Source of the DNA: SLFH01 sp050486265
GTDB taxonomy: Bacteria; Planctomycetota; Phycisphaerae; Phycisphaerales; UBA1924
DNA length: 64,000 bases
NCBI GenBank assembly: GCA_050486265.1
Contig: JBJHCY010000002.1
Location: 62,001 to 126,000, forward strand
Direction: 5' to 3'
A program made the position numbers and the translations under genes. The notes beneath the pieces were generated by a model that was not told the origin of the DNA, did no database searches, and saw nothing but the letters and a program-made list of their open reading frames with translations. Of this stretch, positions 1 through 8,472 are shown piece after piece (within the stretch, counting starts at the first letter, position 1; every line of letters starts with the position of its first letter).

Positions 1-2792
1 CCGCCATGGCCGTCGCAAGCCAGGGCAACACGCGCGCCGCGGGCACACACCTCCATGTGATGCGCGCCATGGGCGCGGCAGAGACCGGACTCGCTATGGG
101 CGCTCAACGCCTCGCAGAGTCCGCTCAACGCTTCGTCGTCAGCTCCAGCGAGATGGACGCGGCGAATGTATGGAAGCTCTGGATGGGCGACACCAGCGGC
201 CTCGGAGATATCGAGGTCCTCCCCCCGCCCAGCGGCCACCCCGAGGCCGCAAGCCCCGCGGGCGTCGCCGAGGCCATCGCGCTCATCCACGCCGCAGACC
301 AGAACATCATCCTCCACGACGGTGTCTCCGCCCCGGTCATCACCTCCGCCCCCGCGGGCACCGACCCGGCCGAGTTCAAGCTCGACGGCTGGGTCGTCAC
401 CCCCGTCATCGGCCTCGATCATGTCAACTACGCCAACGGCGAGCCCACGACCGCGGGCTTCCAGGTCATCTACGCTCCGCGCGCCAACGGCACCGATGTC
501 CGAATCATCTCGATCGGCTACGACTTCGGCTACCGGCGCCAGGGCCAGGCCCTCACCCGCGTCGTCTCCAAGGACTACCGCATCACCAAGCAGGTCCAGC
601 ACGCCATCGTCAGCCCCAACCGCGTCATGATCGGCAAGAATGTCAGCGTCACCGGCGACCTCGGCATCTGGTTCGACGACATCAACTTCCCCAACGCGCA
701 GCCCCTGCTCATGAAGAGCGATTTCTACGGCCTCGACCCCGTGCTCGACCAGAAGCTCGACGACTTCTACGCCGGCGTCGCCGAGTACGATGTCGACGGC
801 GACAACAGGCTCCGCGTCGCGCACCCGGTCGAACGCCTCGGCATCCCCGACAAGCACGGCGGCGATTACGGCGGCTCGCCTGAGCACGCCCCCTTCGCGG
901 ACGCCACTGGCGACGGCTATGTCGGAGAGTTCGATATCTTCATCAACCACTTCGACCAGAACGAAGACGGCATGGTCGCGCTCTCAGACCTCCTCCGCGC
1001 CGGAACGCCGAACTCCCACCTCGCGTCAGAATTCATCGCCTCCGACGGATCGGAGATCGACAAAGACCTCGCGATCCTGATCGATTCGTTCAACCCCGAC
1101 CGCAACCGCAACGGCGTCTGGGGATTCGACGACCTCGCAAACTCAGGCTGGTGGGACCCCGTCAACGAACCGCACTTCGACACCGCCGCAGACGGCACCG
1201 TCAGAGACCAGGTCCTCGGCTACCGCGACGGCGTGCTTGACCGCCTCGACCGCTATGTCAAGCTGCAGGGCTCGGTGAAGATCGGCGTCACCCAGGCGCA
1301 GTGGAACAACGAGCACGGGGACTGGCGCAACTCCATCCGAGGCGCAATCCGACCAGCCCCGGGCAACCCGCCGCTGGTGTTCGCGGCAGGCGAGGACGAA
1401 CTCCCGCGCGTCTCCGCCGACACCTTCATCGACTCAGAACTCGGCCTCAAGGCCGAGGCGAACGGCCCGGACTTCTGGGAACAAGTCGCCGACAACCTGG
1501 GCGTTGCAGTCTCAGACCTTGAGACCTATGTCGAGGCCAAACCCCAGGGCTCCGCCTCGCCCCGCTACATCCGTCTCGACCCGGACACCACCGAGGACGG
1601 TCTCCCCGACAACTACTCCGAAGCCTACTTCGAAAAGATGCCCTTCAACGCGCCGGTCTTCGTCGACTGGTACTACCGCCCCGTCTTCGAGAACATGGTC
1701 TTCAGAAACACGCAGATCCCCAAGGGGCTCAACGCACTCTTCGTCAACTGCGAGTTCATCGGCGTCACCTGGGTCCGAACCCAGACCGACAACACACACC
1801 CGCACTGGTCCCTCTACGGGCGCATGGGCTTCGACACCGGTCTCGGAAGACCCGTGCCAGCCTTCAACCGCGACATCTACGGCGTCAACCCCGGCGAGAC
1901 CGCGGACGACGCGCCCCCCATGCTGCCGCCAAGCGCGATCCCGCCCGAGGAGAACATCCTCCTCGCTCGCCCGGCGCTCGATAAAGGCGACATCCTTCAG
2001 TCCGAGATCGACACCTACGCGCCCGGCGAGTACGACCGCCTGCCCGACCCGCTGGTCATCGACGGCAAGCGCATCGTCAACACCAAGGACTTCTCCAACA
2101 ACATCCGCTTCCACGACTGCCTGTTCGTCGGCTCGATCGTCAGCGACAAGCCGCAGGCCTTCACCCATGTCCGCAACAAGATCCAGTTCACCGGCAAGAC
2201 CCGCTTCGCCAACGAACACCCCGAGCATCCGAACGACCCAGACCTCAACCCCACCTTCGACGCGCTGCAGGAGATCGTCAAGAGCTCCATGATGCTCCCG
2301 CACTACTCCGTCGATGTGGGCGCATTCAACAGCCCGCCCGAGCAGAATGTCCAGCTCCGCGGCGTCATCGTCGCAGGCATCCTCGATGTCAGGGGCAACG
2401 CCAACATCGAGGGCGCCATCCTCCTGACCTTCCAGCCCCGCTACGGCGAGCCGCCCCTGGTCGATGTCTTCGGCAACCCCATCGGCAACCCCGGCCTCTT
2501 CAACTGCACCATCGGCTACTTCGGCCCCGAGGACGGCGACGAAGAGTCCCTCGACCCACGCACCCTGCCCAAGGTCGGCGGCGTCAGAATCGTCGGCTAC
2601 GACACCACCGGAGACGGTCTCGCCGATGTCGGCCCGTTCGACGACCAGCCCGCCGGCTCCACTCCCGTCCCCTTCCACGGCTACGGACGCATCACCATCC
2701 GCTTCGACCCGCTCATGAGCATGCCCAACGGCATCATGCTCCCGCTGAGCGTCCGCCCGATCCCGCTCAGCTACAGGGAGGGCACGCAGTGA
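1..2792 (+). CDS. pilus-associated secreted protein with EF-hand/dockerin-like repeats (5' partial)
   Basis: The frame is open to the left edge, so the true N-terminus is outside the window; the first internal ATG is at 6. The visible N-terminal stretch, with ASQGNTRAAG and AAETGLAMGAQRLAES, resembles the helix that follows the transmembrane segment in PilX/GspK-like minor pilins. I infer that the missing part is a prepilin-type signal and membrane helix. Residues about 295-400 contain Asp-rich calcium-loop-like motifs (DATGDGYVGEFD, DQNEDGMVALSD, DRNRNGVWGFDD) typical of dockerin or EF-hand loops. The C-terminal half has no domain I recognise. The stop overlaps the start of the next prepilin by 4 bp, indicating a pilus or type II secretion-like operon. 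The function beyond surface or pilus association is unknown. Confidence 0.6.
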   Translation, partial: AMAVASQGNTRAAGTHLHVMRAMGAAETGLAMGAQRLAESAQRFVVSSSEMDAANVWKLWMGDTSGLGDIEVLPPPSGHPEAASPAGVAEAIALIHAADQNIILHDGVSAPVITSAPAGTDPAEFKLDGWVVTPVIGLDHVNYANGEPTTAGFQVIYAPRANGTDVRIISIGYDFGYRRQGQALTRVVSKDYRITKQVQHAIVSPNRVMIGKNVSVTGDLGIWFDDINFPNAQPLLMKSDFYGLDPVLDQKLDDFYAGVAEYDVDGDNRLRVAHPVERLGIPDKHGGDYGGSPEHAPFADATGDGYVGEFDIFINHFDQNEDGMVALSDLLRAGTPNSHLASEFIASDGSEIDKDLAILIDSFNPDRNRNGVWGFDDLANSGWWDPVNEPHFDTAADGTVRDQVLGYRDGVLDRLDRYVKLQGSVKIGVTQAQWNNEHGDWRNSIRGAIRPAPGNPPLVFAAGEDELPRVSADTFIDSELGLKAEANGPDFWEQVADNLGVAVSDLETYVEAKPQGSASPRYIRLDPDTTEDGLPDNYSEAYFEKMPFNAPVFVDWYYRPVFENMVFRNTQIPKGLNALFVNCEFIGVTWVRTQTDNTHPHWSLYGRMGFDTGLGRPVPAFNRDIYGVNPGETADDAPPMLPPSAIPPEENILLARPALDKGDILQSEIDTYAPGEYDRLPDPLVIDGKRIVNTKDFSNNIRFHDCLFVGSIVSDKPQAFTHVRNKIQFTGKTRFANEHPEHPNDPDLNPTFDALQEIVKSSMMLPHYSVDVGAFNSPPEQNVQLRGVIVAGILDVRGNANIEGAILLTFQPRYGEPPLVDVFGNPIGNPGLFNCTIGYFGPEDGDEESLDPRTLPKVGGVRIVGYDTTGDGLADVGPFDDQPAGSTPVPFHGYGRITIRFDPLMSMPNGIMLPLSVRPIPLSYREGTQ

Positions 2793-3409
2793 ATCAGCTC
2801 CGACGCACATCCAGACCGCGCCGGGCGCGGAGAGGCTTCAGCCTGATCGAGATGCTCGTGGCCCTCACCATCAGCGCCACGCTGCTGACCGCGACGATGG
2901 TCGCTCTGGACGCGAGCTTCAGAAGCTACAAGGTCACGACCGAGTCCGTCTCGACGCATGTCGTCGGGCGCCTCGTCATGCAGCGCCTCACCGCCCTCAT
3001 CCGCACCGGCGAAAATTTCGGCCCCTTCCCGGTCAACCCGATCATCGACCCGCGCATCGAGTCGACCGCGATCGAGTTCGAGCTCATCCCCGACCCCTTC
3101 AGCAATGTGCGCCAGGTCTGGCGCATCGAACGCGTCGACGCAACGGGCCCGACCGGGCCGTTCGAGCTCCAGGCGACCGTCGAGCAGTACGAGGGCTCGA
3201 CGCTCATCGAGACGAGCACGCGCACGCTCGTCCGGCGTGTCGAGGACGCGATGTTCACCCTCGAATACGATGTCGGCCCGAGGCTCACCCGCGCCACCAT
3301 CGACCTGACCCTCCGCCCCGACGATGCGCAGGCCGACAGCATGGTCGGCGAGATCCGTGCGCCCTTCGTCCGCCTCGTCACCAGCATCGCGCCGCGCCGC
3401 CTGGACTGA
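2789..3409 (+). CDS. prepilin-type N-terminal cleavage/methylation domain protein
   Basis: This 206-residue protein starts at a GTG whose last bases overlap the TGA of the upstream gene (GTGA), so its translation is probably coupled. A basic leader of about 17 residues ends in RRARRG, followed by FSLIEMLVALTISATLL. That is a class III signal: cleavage after Gly by prepilin peptidase, N-methylated Phe, Glu at +5 and a hydrophobic helix. The rest is predicted beta-rich and resembles the GspJ/PilW type (minor pseudopilin), with no disulfide pair obvious. It should be inserted in the inner membrane and incorporated in a type IV pilus-like or pseudopilus filament. The assembly ATPase, platform and peptidase genes are not in the window. 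Confidence 0.85.
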   Translation: MNQLRRTSRPRRARRGFSLIEMLVALTISATLLTATMVALDASFRSYKVTTESVSTHVVGRLVMQRLTALIRTGENFGPFPVNPIIDPRIESTAIEFELIPDPFSNVRQVWRIERVDATGPTGPFELQATVEQYEGSTLIETSTRTLVRRVEDAMFTLEYDVGPRLTRATIDLTLRPDDAQADSMVGEIRAPFVRLVTSIAPRRLD

Positions 3410-3434
3410 ACCGTCTGGGCTGCATCGGGCACGG

Positions 3435-4403
3435 TCAGTCCTTGCGGCCGAGTTCGTCGAGCGTTTCGGGCAGGAGGTCGGCGAGTTCGCGCGCGAGCAT
3501 CCCGCTCTCGACGCCGTGACGCTTGGCCCACAGTTCGCCGGCCGCGCCGTGCGCCTCGACCCCGACGCGCGCGATGTCGAACAGATCCAGAGGACGGTCG
3601 GGGTCGGGCGGCATCTTGGCGCGGAGGTGCTCGGGCAGGCCCGGCATCGGCGGCGCATGCAGAAACCGGCCCGCCAGCGCGGCGATCACGCCCGTCAGCA
3701 CATCGCCCGTGCCGGCCGTCGCCAGGCACGGATGCCCGCGGGCGCAGACCCATGTGCGCACGCCGTCGCTGACGACCGTGCCCCGCCCTTTCAGCACCAC
3801 GATGCAGCCGAGACGCTGGGCCAGGCGCTCGGCGGCTTCGCGTCTGGAAGATTCGTCCTCCGGCTTGACGCCCAGCCGCAGCGATTGAGCGAGGCGGGAA
3901 AACTCGCCGGGGTGGGGGGTCAGCACGGCGCGGGCGCGGAAGTCGCGGTGCAGTTCGGGCACGAGGGCGAGGCAGTTGATCGCGTCGGCGTCGACGACGA
4001 CCGGCGCGTGCTCCTGCTGCACCGCTCGCAGGCTGAGGGCGATCGCGCCCTCGTCGGTTCCGAGCCCGGGCCCGACGGCGATCGCGTCGCAGGTCTCGAC
4101 GATCTGGTCGAAGAGTTCGGCCGTTTCGTGCGGAATCAGCGAGCCCGAGCCGTCGGTCGGAAGGGGAACGCCTGTGGCCGAGGGCTCGATCTGCACCGCC
4201 CCGGGCAGGACGGGCGCGGGCGTGCAGAGACGGACCAGCCCCGCGCCAGAGCGGAACGCGCCGCGGGCGACCAGGGCGGGCGCGCCGGGCATCCAGGCCT
4301 CGCCGCAGCGCCCGCCGAAGACGGCGATGCGCCCGGAGTCGCCCTTGTGCGCGTTCGGCGAGGGGCGGGGCAATCGGGGGAGTTCGAGCGGTTCAGCGTC
4401 CAC
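3435..4403 (-). CDS. nnrD: ADP/ATP-dependent NAD(P)H-hydrate dehydratase
   Basis: This ribokinase-fold repair enzyme dehydrates the S-form of damaged NAD(P)H hydrate using ADP or ATP. Family motifs are clear in order: GRIAVFGG near residue 24, GPGLG at 111-115, VVVDADAIN around 136-143, LTPHPGE at 161-167, KGRGT near 205 and ATAGTGDVLTG at 228-238. The last of these holds the catalytic Asp and the nucleotide-binding loop. At 322 residues it corresponds only to the C-terminal NnrD half of the common NnrE-NnrD fusion; no epimerase domain is present or adjacent. Its start overlaps the end of the transglutaminase-like gene by 11 bp on the same strand, suggesting cotranscription. It converges on the prepilin gene with only 25 bp between them. 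Confidence 0.9.
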   Translation of the reverse strand: MDAEPLELPRLPRPSPNAHKGDSGRIAVFGGRCGEAWMPGAPALVARGAFRSGAGLVRLCTPAPVLPGAVQIEPSATGVPLPTDGSGSLIPHETAELFDQIVETCDAIAVGPGLGTDEGAIALSLRAVQQEHAPVVVDADAINCLALVPELHRDFRARAVLTPHPGEFSRLAQSLRLGVKPEDESSRREAAERLAQRLGCIVVLKGRGTVVSDGVRTWVCARGHPCLATAGTGDVLTGVIAALAGRFLHAPPMPGLPEHLRAKMPPDPDRPLDLFDIARVGVEAHGAAGELWAKRHGVESGMLARELADLLPETLDELGRKD

Positions 4404-5871
4404 GGCCGGCGTGCTCCACTGTCTCGACTTCGATCTCCAGCCGCCCCATCAGCGGCACAAGGGCGACCATCGAGTTTGTTGGTTCGTCGTCGCGCAGGGT
4501 CGAGGTCGCCAAGGCGATGTGCGTCGCGTCGAAGATCGCGCGTTCCGGCAGCGCCGGGTCGAGGTCGAGCCAGCGACGCTCGCCCTCGACCTCGATCGCC
4601 GCCTGCACCCACATGTGGAACCCGAAGATGTCGTCGGAGCCCGCGAAGCTGTCGGCGTAGATCAGCCCGCTGACGACGCGCGAAGGCGTCCCGTCGAGGC
4701 GGAGCAAAGCGGCCAGGAGCGCCGAGTGTTCGGTGCAGTCGCCGTGGCGCGTGCGGGCGACCTCCGAGGCGGTCGCAAAGCCGACGCCCAGCGACTTGTC
4801 GGTGATATAGCGGTAGACGAACCGGCGGAGGGCCTCGGCCCGGGCGGCGGGGTCGTCGGTTTGTTTTTCGTTGAGGTTGCGGGTCGCGCGCCGGTGCAGC
4901 GCGATGAGTTCCGGGTCGGTCAGATCGAGCATCGTACTGGCCGAGAGATGGGCGGGGTCGTCGGCCTCGGGGGCCGGGGTGGTGCGCCCGGTCCGCACAT
5001 GCACGCGCACCCGCCCGTCTTCCAGAGGCTCGACGGTCTGCGCTCCCGAAGCCGGAAGCTCGGGCATCCCGCCATCGGGGACGCTGAGCACGAACGAGGC
5101 GGCAGTCGCGGCACGCGGTCGCTCGATCAGCCGGTCCGGCCGCACGAAGGTGCGCTGCATGAGCTCGGGCGGATCGAGCTCGGCCAGGGCGATCTCGCGT
5201 TCTGAGGCGAGGATCTCCAAAGACATCGGGCCGAGGTTGATCGCCGAACGGACGGCACGCCCCGAAGCGTCGAGATACTCGGTGGTTTCGATCCCGGGCA
5301 GGGCGCTGTGCCTGACGGTGGTTCTGAACGCGGGCACGCGCTTGCCGATCACCTCGACTTCGGTCTTGGTGATGTTCGAACGCGTGATGGTGACGGGGAC
5401 GAGGCCGCCCGCGGGATCGATCGTGCGGACCACGATCTCTTCGGCGCCCGCTTCGAGTCGCTGTCGGACATACTCCGCCGCGGCGGCGGGGGGGAGCCAG
5501 CGCCCTTCGATCTGCGGTCGCGAGTCGCGGACCTCCCGCCCGCCCGAGCGTGTCACGAGTTCGACCCCGTCGGGCTTGAACGAGGCTTCGAGCACCACCG
5601 GCTCGGCGCCGAGCGACTGCGAAGACCGCATCGAGACGGGCTCGCCCCCGGGCGTCTCGACGAACGACGAGGCCTGCTCGATGGTCAGGCGCTGTTGGTC
5701 GCGCCGGATCTCGAGGACGAGCTTGTAGCTCGAAACGGTGTTGCCGTCGCCGTCGGCCTTGATGGTTTCGTGCACATACCCGGACCGCTCGCCGCCGAGC
5801 GTCACGATGTACCAGCGATCGACAGGGTCAACCCCGAGCGCCGGGGCGGCGAGGAGGGAGAGGAGGAACAA
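4393..5871 (-). CDS. secreted transglutaminase-like cysteine protease-fold protein
   Basis: The C-terminal third is a transglutaminase-like core. It has HGDCTEHSALLAALLR with Cys at about residue 379, GFHMWVQAAIE with His at about 419, and WLDLDPAL with Asp at about 436, the expected Cys-His-Asp triad. The N-terminus has a hydrophobic stretch ending AAPALG that looks like a Sec signal peptide. The first 300 residues are a beta-rich domain like those preceding transglutaminase cores in bacterial exported proteins. No ATG or GTG lies just upstream in frame. I chose TTG at 5871, but this gives a short, uncharged signal, and translation may begin up to 11 codons further upstream. The 3' end overlaps nnrD. 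Substrate unknown; a periplasmic or cell-surface peptidase or crosslinking role is only an inference. Confidence 0.7.
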   Translation of the reverse strand: MFLLSLLAAPALGVDPVDRWYIVTLGGERSGYVHETIKADGDGNTVSSYKLVLEIRRDQQRLTIEQASSFVETPGGEPVSMRSSQSLGAEPVVLEASFKPDGVELVTRSGGREVRDSRPQIEGRWLPPAAAAEYVRQRLEAGAEEIVVRTIDPAGGLVPVTITRSNITKTEVEVIGKRVPAFRTTVRHSALPGIETTEYLDASGRAVRSAINLGPMSLEILASEREIALAELDPPELMQRTFVRPDRLIERPRAATAASFVLSVPDGGMPELPASGAQTVEPLEDGRVRVHVRTGRTTPAPEADDPAHLSASTMLDLTDPELIALHRRATRNLNEKQTDDPAARAEALRRFVYRYITDKSLGVGFATASEVARTRHGDCTEHSALLAALLRLDGTPSRVVSGLIYADSFAGSDDIFGFHMWVQAAIEVEGERRWLDLDPALPERAIFDATHIALATSTLRDDEPTNSMVALVPLMGRLEIEVETVEHAGRGR

Positions 5872-6366
5872 GAACGCGAGTTGGAACTTTGTTGTGCGTC
5901 CGGTCTTGCAGTGCGCGCTCTCGGTGTTTCGGCTGTCCGAAAGCCCCGAAGGGGCGCCGGCCTGTAGCCACGGGTGGAGCGAAGGCCGGAGGCCGAGCGG
6001 AACCCGTGGAAGGTGATGAAGTGGAAGGTGATGAAAAAGAGAGCCCGCCCTGAAGGGGCGGAGGAAGTCTCCGGGGACGGGTCGCCTCAGAGGATTTGGC
6101 TGCTGGATCGTCCTTCGCCCCTTCAGGGCGAAGACATCCTTGCGCGACTTTTCCACGGGTTGCGCCGACCGCGACGCTCCGCGTCGGGATCGGCTCCACC
6201 CGTGGCTACAACCCGCTGCCCCTACGGGGCAGTTGGAGCGGATGAAGTCTTCCGCTACATTTGGGCAGATCCCGTCCGTCACTGTTCCGCCGGTTCCATC
6301 CTGCCGAGTCATCGTCGCGCCTCCTGCCCAGTGACCGAGTCTACCCGTGCCGCGTACCCTCGATGC
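5872..6366. repeat. intergenic hairpin cassette between divergent genes (REP family B pair and GC-clamp palindromes)
   Basis: No credible gene lies here. A repeat with the core AGCCACGGGTGGAGC ... AACCCGTGGA runs from about 5963 to 6010, and an inverted copy (TTCCACGGGTTGCGCC ... CCACCCGTGGCTAC) lies at about 6152-6210, so the pair could fold into a long REPIN-like structure. Small palindromes with a three- to four-base loop sit beside them: GCCCC-GAA-GGGGC near 5943, CGCCC-TTCA-GGGCG-like near 6116 and TGCCCCTACGGGGCA near 6218. Related copies occur at 12.4, 19.4-19.5, 25.8 and 29.2 kb. The promoters of the transglutaminase gene and tatD must be somewhere in or around this block, but I could not place them. 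Confidence 0.75.
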
Positions 6367-7167
6367 GTGATCGACACCCATTGCCACCTGACCTTCGCGG
6401 ATTTGCGCACAGACATCGACACCCTGCTCGCCGAGGCCTCGGGCCGGGGGGTGACCGGAGCGATCACAATCTCCACGACCACCCGCGACTGCCTGGAGGC
6501 GCTGGCGATCGCCGAGGCCCACGAGCGGGTCTGGTGCACCGCCGGCGTCCACCCTCTCTACGCCGACAAGGGGCCCCACGAGTGGGAAAACCTCCGCCGG
6601 GTCGCCGAGCGGGCCGAGTGCGTCGCCTGGGGCGAGCTCGGGCTGGACAACCACTACGACCGCCCGGCCCGCGAGGTGCAGCACCGGGTCCTGGAGGAGC
6701 AGCACCGGGTCCTGGAGGAGCAGCTCCGGCATCTGGAGAGCTGGCGGGCTGAGGGGATCGACCTGCCGATCGTGCTGCACTGCCGCGAGGCGTTCGACGA
6801 CCTGATCCCGATCCTCAGGGGCACCGGGTTCGCGGGCGATCGGTTCGTCTTCCACTGCTTCACGGGCGGGCCCGAAGATGTGCGCAAGTGCCTGGACTTC
6901 GGCGCGATGGTCTCGTTCACCGGCGTGGTGACCTACCCCAACGCGCCGGAGGTCCGCGAGGCGGCCAAGCTCGTGCCCCCCGACCGCATCATGGTCGAGA
7001 CGGACGCGCCGTTTCTGTCTCCCGCGCCGCACCGGGGCAAGAGGCCCTGCCGCATCGCCTGGGTGCGTGATACGGCAGAAAAACTCGCCGAAGTCCGCGG
7101 CGAAGCGTTCGAAGAATTCCATCAACGATTGAACGAGAACACCGAGCGGTTTTTCGGGATTGCGTGA
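6367..7167 (+). CDS. tatD: TatD-family metal-dependent hydrolase / DNase
   Basis: The 266-residue TIM-barrel hydrolase begins with GTG at 6367, immediately giving VIDTHCHLTF, the first metal-binding HxH motif. Further ligands follow in order: Glu in GELGLDN, His in IVLHCREAF, His in FHCFTGG, and Asp in MVETDAPFLSPAPHRG. TatD proteins are cytoplasmic metal-dependent 3'-5' exonucleases or phosphodiesterases. An open frame continues upstream to 5974, but that extension runs through the repeat cassette and is not coding. Between the Glu and the next His the protein carries a duplicated heptapeptide (QHRVLEE twice, then a degenerate third copy), described separately. A hairpin of the dispersed terminator family starts 14 bp after the stop. 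Confidence 0.92.
   Translation: MIDTHCHLTFADLRTDIDTLLAEASGRGVTGAITISTTTRDCLEALAIAEAHERVWCTAGVHPLYADKGPHEWENLRRVAERAECVAWGELGLDNHYDRPAREVQHRVLEEQHRVLEEQLRHLESWRAEGIDLPIVLHCREAFDDLIPILRGTGFAGDRFVFHCFTGGPEDVRKCLDFGAMVSFTGVVTYPNAPEVREAAKLVPPDRIMVETDAPFLSPAPHRGKRPCRIAWVRDTAEKLAEVRGEAFEEFHQRLNENTERFFGIA
6679..6720 (+). repeat. 21-bp tandem duplication inside tatD
   Basis: Two exact copies of a 21-bp unit, 6679-6699 and 6700-6720, encode QHRVLEE twice in frame. The following 18-21 bp (QLRHLES) look like a diverged third copy. The unit length is a multiple of three, so copy changes only lengthen or shorten a helix. Confidence 0.9.
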
Positions 7168-7181
7168 AAAAGTGCGCAAAG

Positions 7182-7332
7182 GATCTGTGGCACTGGCGGC
7201 TTGTCCGCCAGTGGTTGGAGTTCATTGACTCCAACAGGCCGGAGAAGGGGGAGGACACAGGTCGGAGACTTTGGCTACCGCATGCATCCATGACATGAAA
7301 CACTGGCGGACAAGCCGCCAGTGCCACAGATC
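7182..7332. repeat. perfect 32-bp inverted repeat between convergent genes (paired family A elements)
   Basis: Bases 7182-7213 are the exact reverse complement of 7301-7332, with 87 bp between the arms. Each arm contains the family A hairpin CACTGGCGG-loop-CCGCCAGTG. The left arm begins 14 bp after the tatD stop (plus strand). The right arm begins 13 bp after the stop of the short-chain dehydrogenase gene (minus strand) and there reads out into GTTTCATGTCAT, matching the usual T-rich tail. The spacer holds another perfect hairpin, GTTGGAGT-TCATTG-ACTCCAAC, at 7214-7235. Likely bidirectional termination or mRNA 3'-end protection. Confidence 0.9.
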
Positions 7333-7345
7333 TCTTGTTCTTTCG

Positions 7346-8131
7346 TCACGCGATCGAGCGTCCGCCGTCGAGACTGATGATCTGGCCGGTGATGTAGGTC
7401 GCCTCGCACGCCAGCCAGCGCACCGTCTTCGCGGCGTCCTCGGGCGTGCCTGACCGCCCCAGCGGCACGCGACGCAGGTACGCCTCCTGCGCCGCGGCGT
7501 CCGACTCGTAGCCCTGCTCGGGCCACTGCACCACCCCCGGCGCGACCCCGACGGCCCGCGCCTCGGGCGCAAGATCGCGGGCGAGCGAACGCACCATCTC
7601 CGACAGCGCGGCCTTCGACATCGAGTACGCCGAAAAGTCCTTGCGGGGCCGCCCGATCGCGTGGATATCGCTCATCGCGACCACGCACCCGCCGCCCGGC
7701 CTCGCGCACTTGCGCAGCAGCGGCGCGAGCTCGGAAGTCAGCAGCAGGGGGGCGAGGGCGTTGACGCGGTAGAGCGCCTCGGCGTCTTCGGACTTCAGCC
7801 CTTCCAGCGGCGTCGGAAAGTACAACGACGCGTTGTGCACCAACACATCCAGTCTCGCGCCAGACGCGGCGTACTCGCGACCGAACGCTCGCACGCCTTC
7901 AAGATCCGCCAGATCGAGCCTGCGGAGGCTGACCGAAGCGGGCGCGTGCGACTCGGCCACGAACGCCGCCAGCGACTCGGCTTCGTCGCGGCTGCTTCGG
8001 TAGGTCACCACCAGGTCGAACCCGTGCGACGCGAACTCGATCGCGATCGCACGCCCGACCCGTTTCGCCCCGCCAGTCACCATCGCGACCGGACGCGAGG
8101 TGTTCTGCTTCGGCGCTGATGGATCGTTCAT
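7346..8131 (-). CDS. SDR family NAD(P)-dependent oxidoreductase (pteridine-reductase-like)
   Basis: A classical 261-residue short-chain dehydrogenase with a Rossmann fold. It has TGGAKRVG at 19-26 for cofactor binding, LVHNAS near 97-102, Ser154 in the active-site strand, the catalytic YSMSK with Tyr169 and Lys173, and a C-terminal ITGQIISLDGG. The TGGAKRVGRAIA opening and the MSDIHA segment are most like pteridine reductase/FolM-type members, but the substrate cannot be assigned from sequence. The ATG overlaps the stop of the preceding small membrane protein by 4 bp (8128-8131). It is therefore the last gene of the operon led by the ECF sigma factor at 9626, which suggests it is induced with that regulon. 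Confidence 0.88.
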   Translation of the reverse strand: MNDPSAPKQNTSRPVAMVTGGAKRVGRAIAIEFASHGFDLVVTYRSSRDEAESLAAFVAESHAPASVSLRRLDLADLEGVRAFGREYAASGARLDVLVHNASLYFPTPLEGLKSEDAEALYRVNALAPLLLTSELAPLLRKCARPGGGCVVAMSDIHAIGRPRKDFSAYSMSKAALSEMVRSLARDLAPEARAVGVAPGVVQWPEQGYESDAAAQEAYLRRVPLGRSGTPEDAAKTVRWLACEATYITGQIISLDGGRSIA

Positions 8132-8439
8132 CGCGTTTTTCCGCTTGGACCGGTGTTGCCCTCGTCGTTGTCCTCGTCGCCTTCATCCTCGTCTTCGTCA
8201 TCGGCGGGGAGCGGGGCTCTGCGCCCGGCCTCGGCCCAGGCGTCGACGCGTTCGGTGGGCGACCGCTCGCGCCGGGTCTCGGCCCCTCGCTTGCGTCGGC
8301 GCCGCAACACGAAGACCATCGCCACGCAGGTCACCAGCACCACGCCGATGACAGCGAGGATCAGCAGCAGGGTCGCGACGCGCCGGATCGCATGCGTCTG
8401 CGACGGATCGGACTGGAGGATGGACAGCAGTTCGAGCAC
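8128..8439 (-). CDS. small single-pass membrane protein
   Basis: This 103-residue protein has one strong transmembrane segment (about residues 20-46, RVATLLLILAVIGVVLVTCV) followed by an RRRRKRG stop-transfer stretch. Its cytoplasmic tail is rich in Asp and Glu (DDEDEDEGDEDNDEG). No family was recognised. It lies 33 bp downstream of the putative anti-sigma factor and overlaps the dehydrogenase gene by 4 bp, so it belongs to the sigma-factor operon. Its role is unknown; the acidic tail may simply be a linker, and the charge pattern suggests the C-terminus is in the cytoplasm. Confidence 0.65.
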   Translation of the reverse strand: MLELLSILQSDPSQTHAIRRVATLLLILAVIGVVLVTCVAMVFVLRRRRKRGAETRRERSPTERVDAWAEAGRRAPLPADDEDEDEGDEDNDEGNTGPSGKTR

Positions 8440-8472
8440 GGACCCGAGTATACGGTCGCTCGACCGCGGCCC

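Noticed and set aside
1512..2810. 432-codon antisense frame opposite the first pilus-associated gene
   Set aside because: Low-complexity Val/Asp/Gly-rich composition with no motif, overlapping a supported gene on the other strand.
3324..4673. 449-codon forward frame opposite nnrD
   Set aside because: It is complementary to a clear nnrD gene and shows only Arg/Gly/Ala-rich antisense composition.
6679..6720. possible frameshifted or recombined tatD
   Set aside because: The 21-bp duplication keeps the frame and all metal ligands are present, so the gene is intact.
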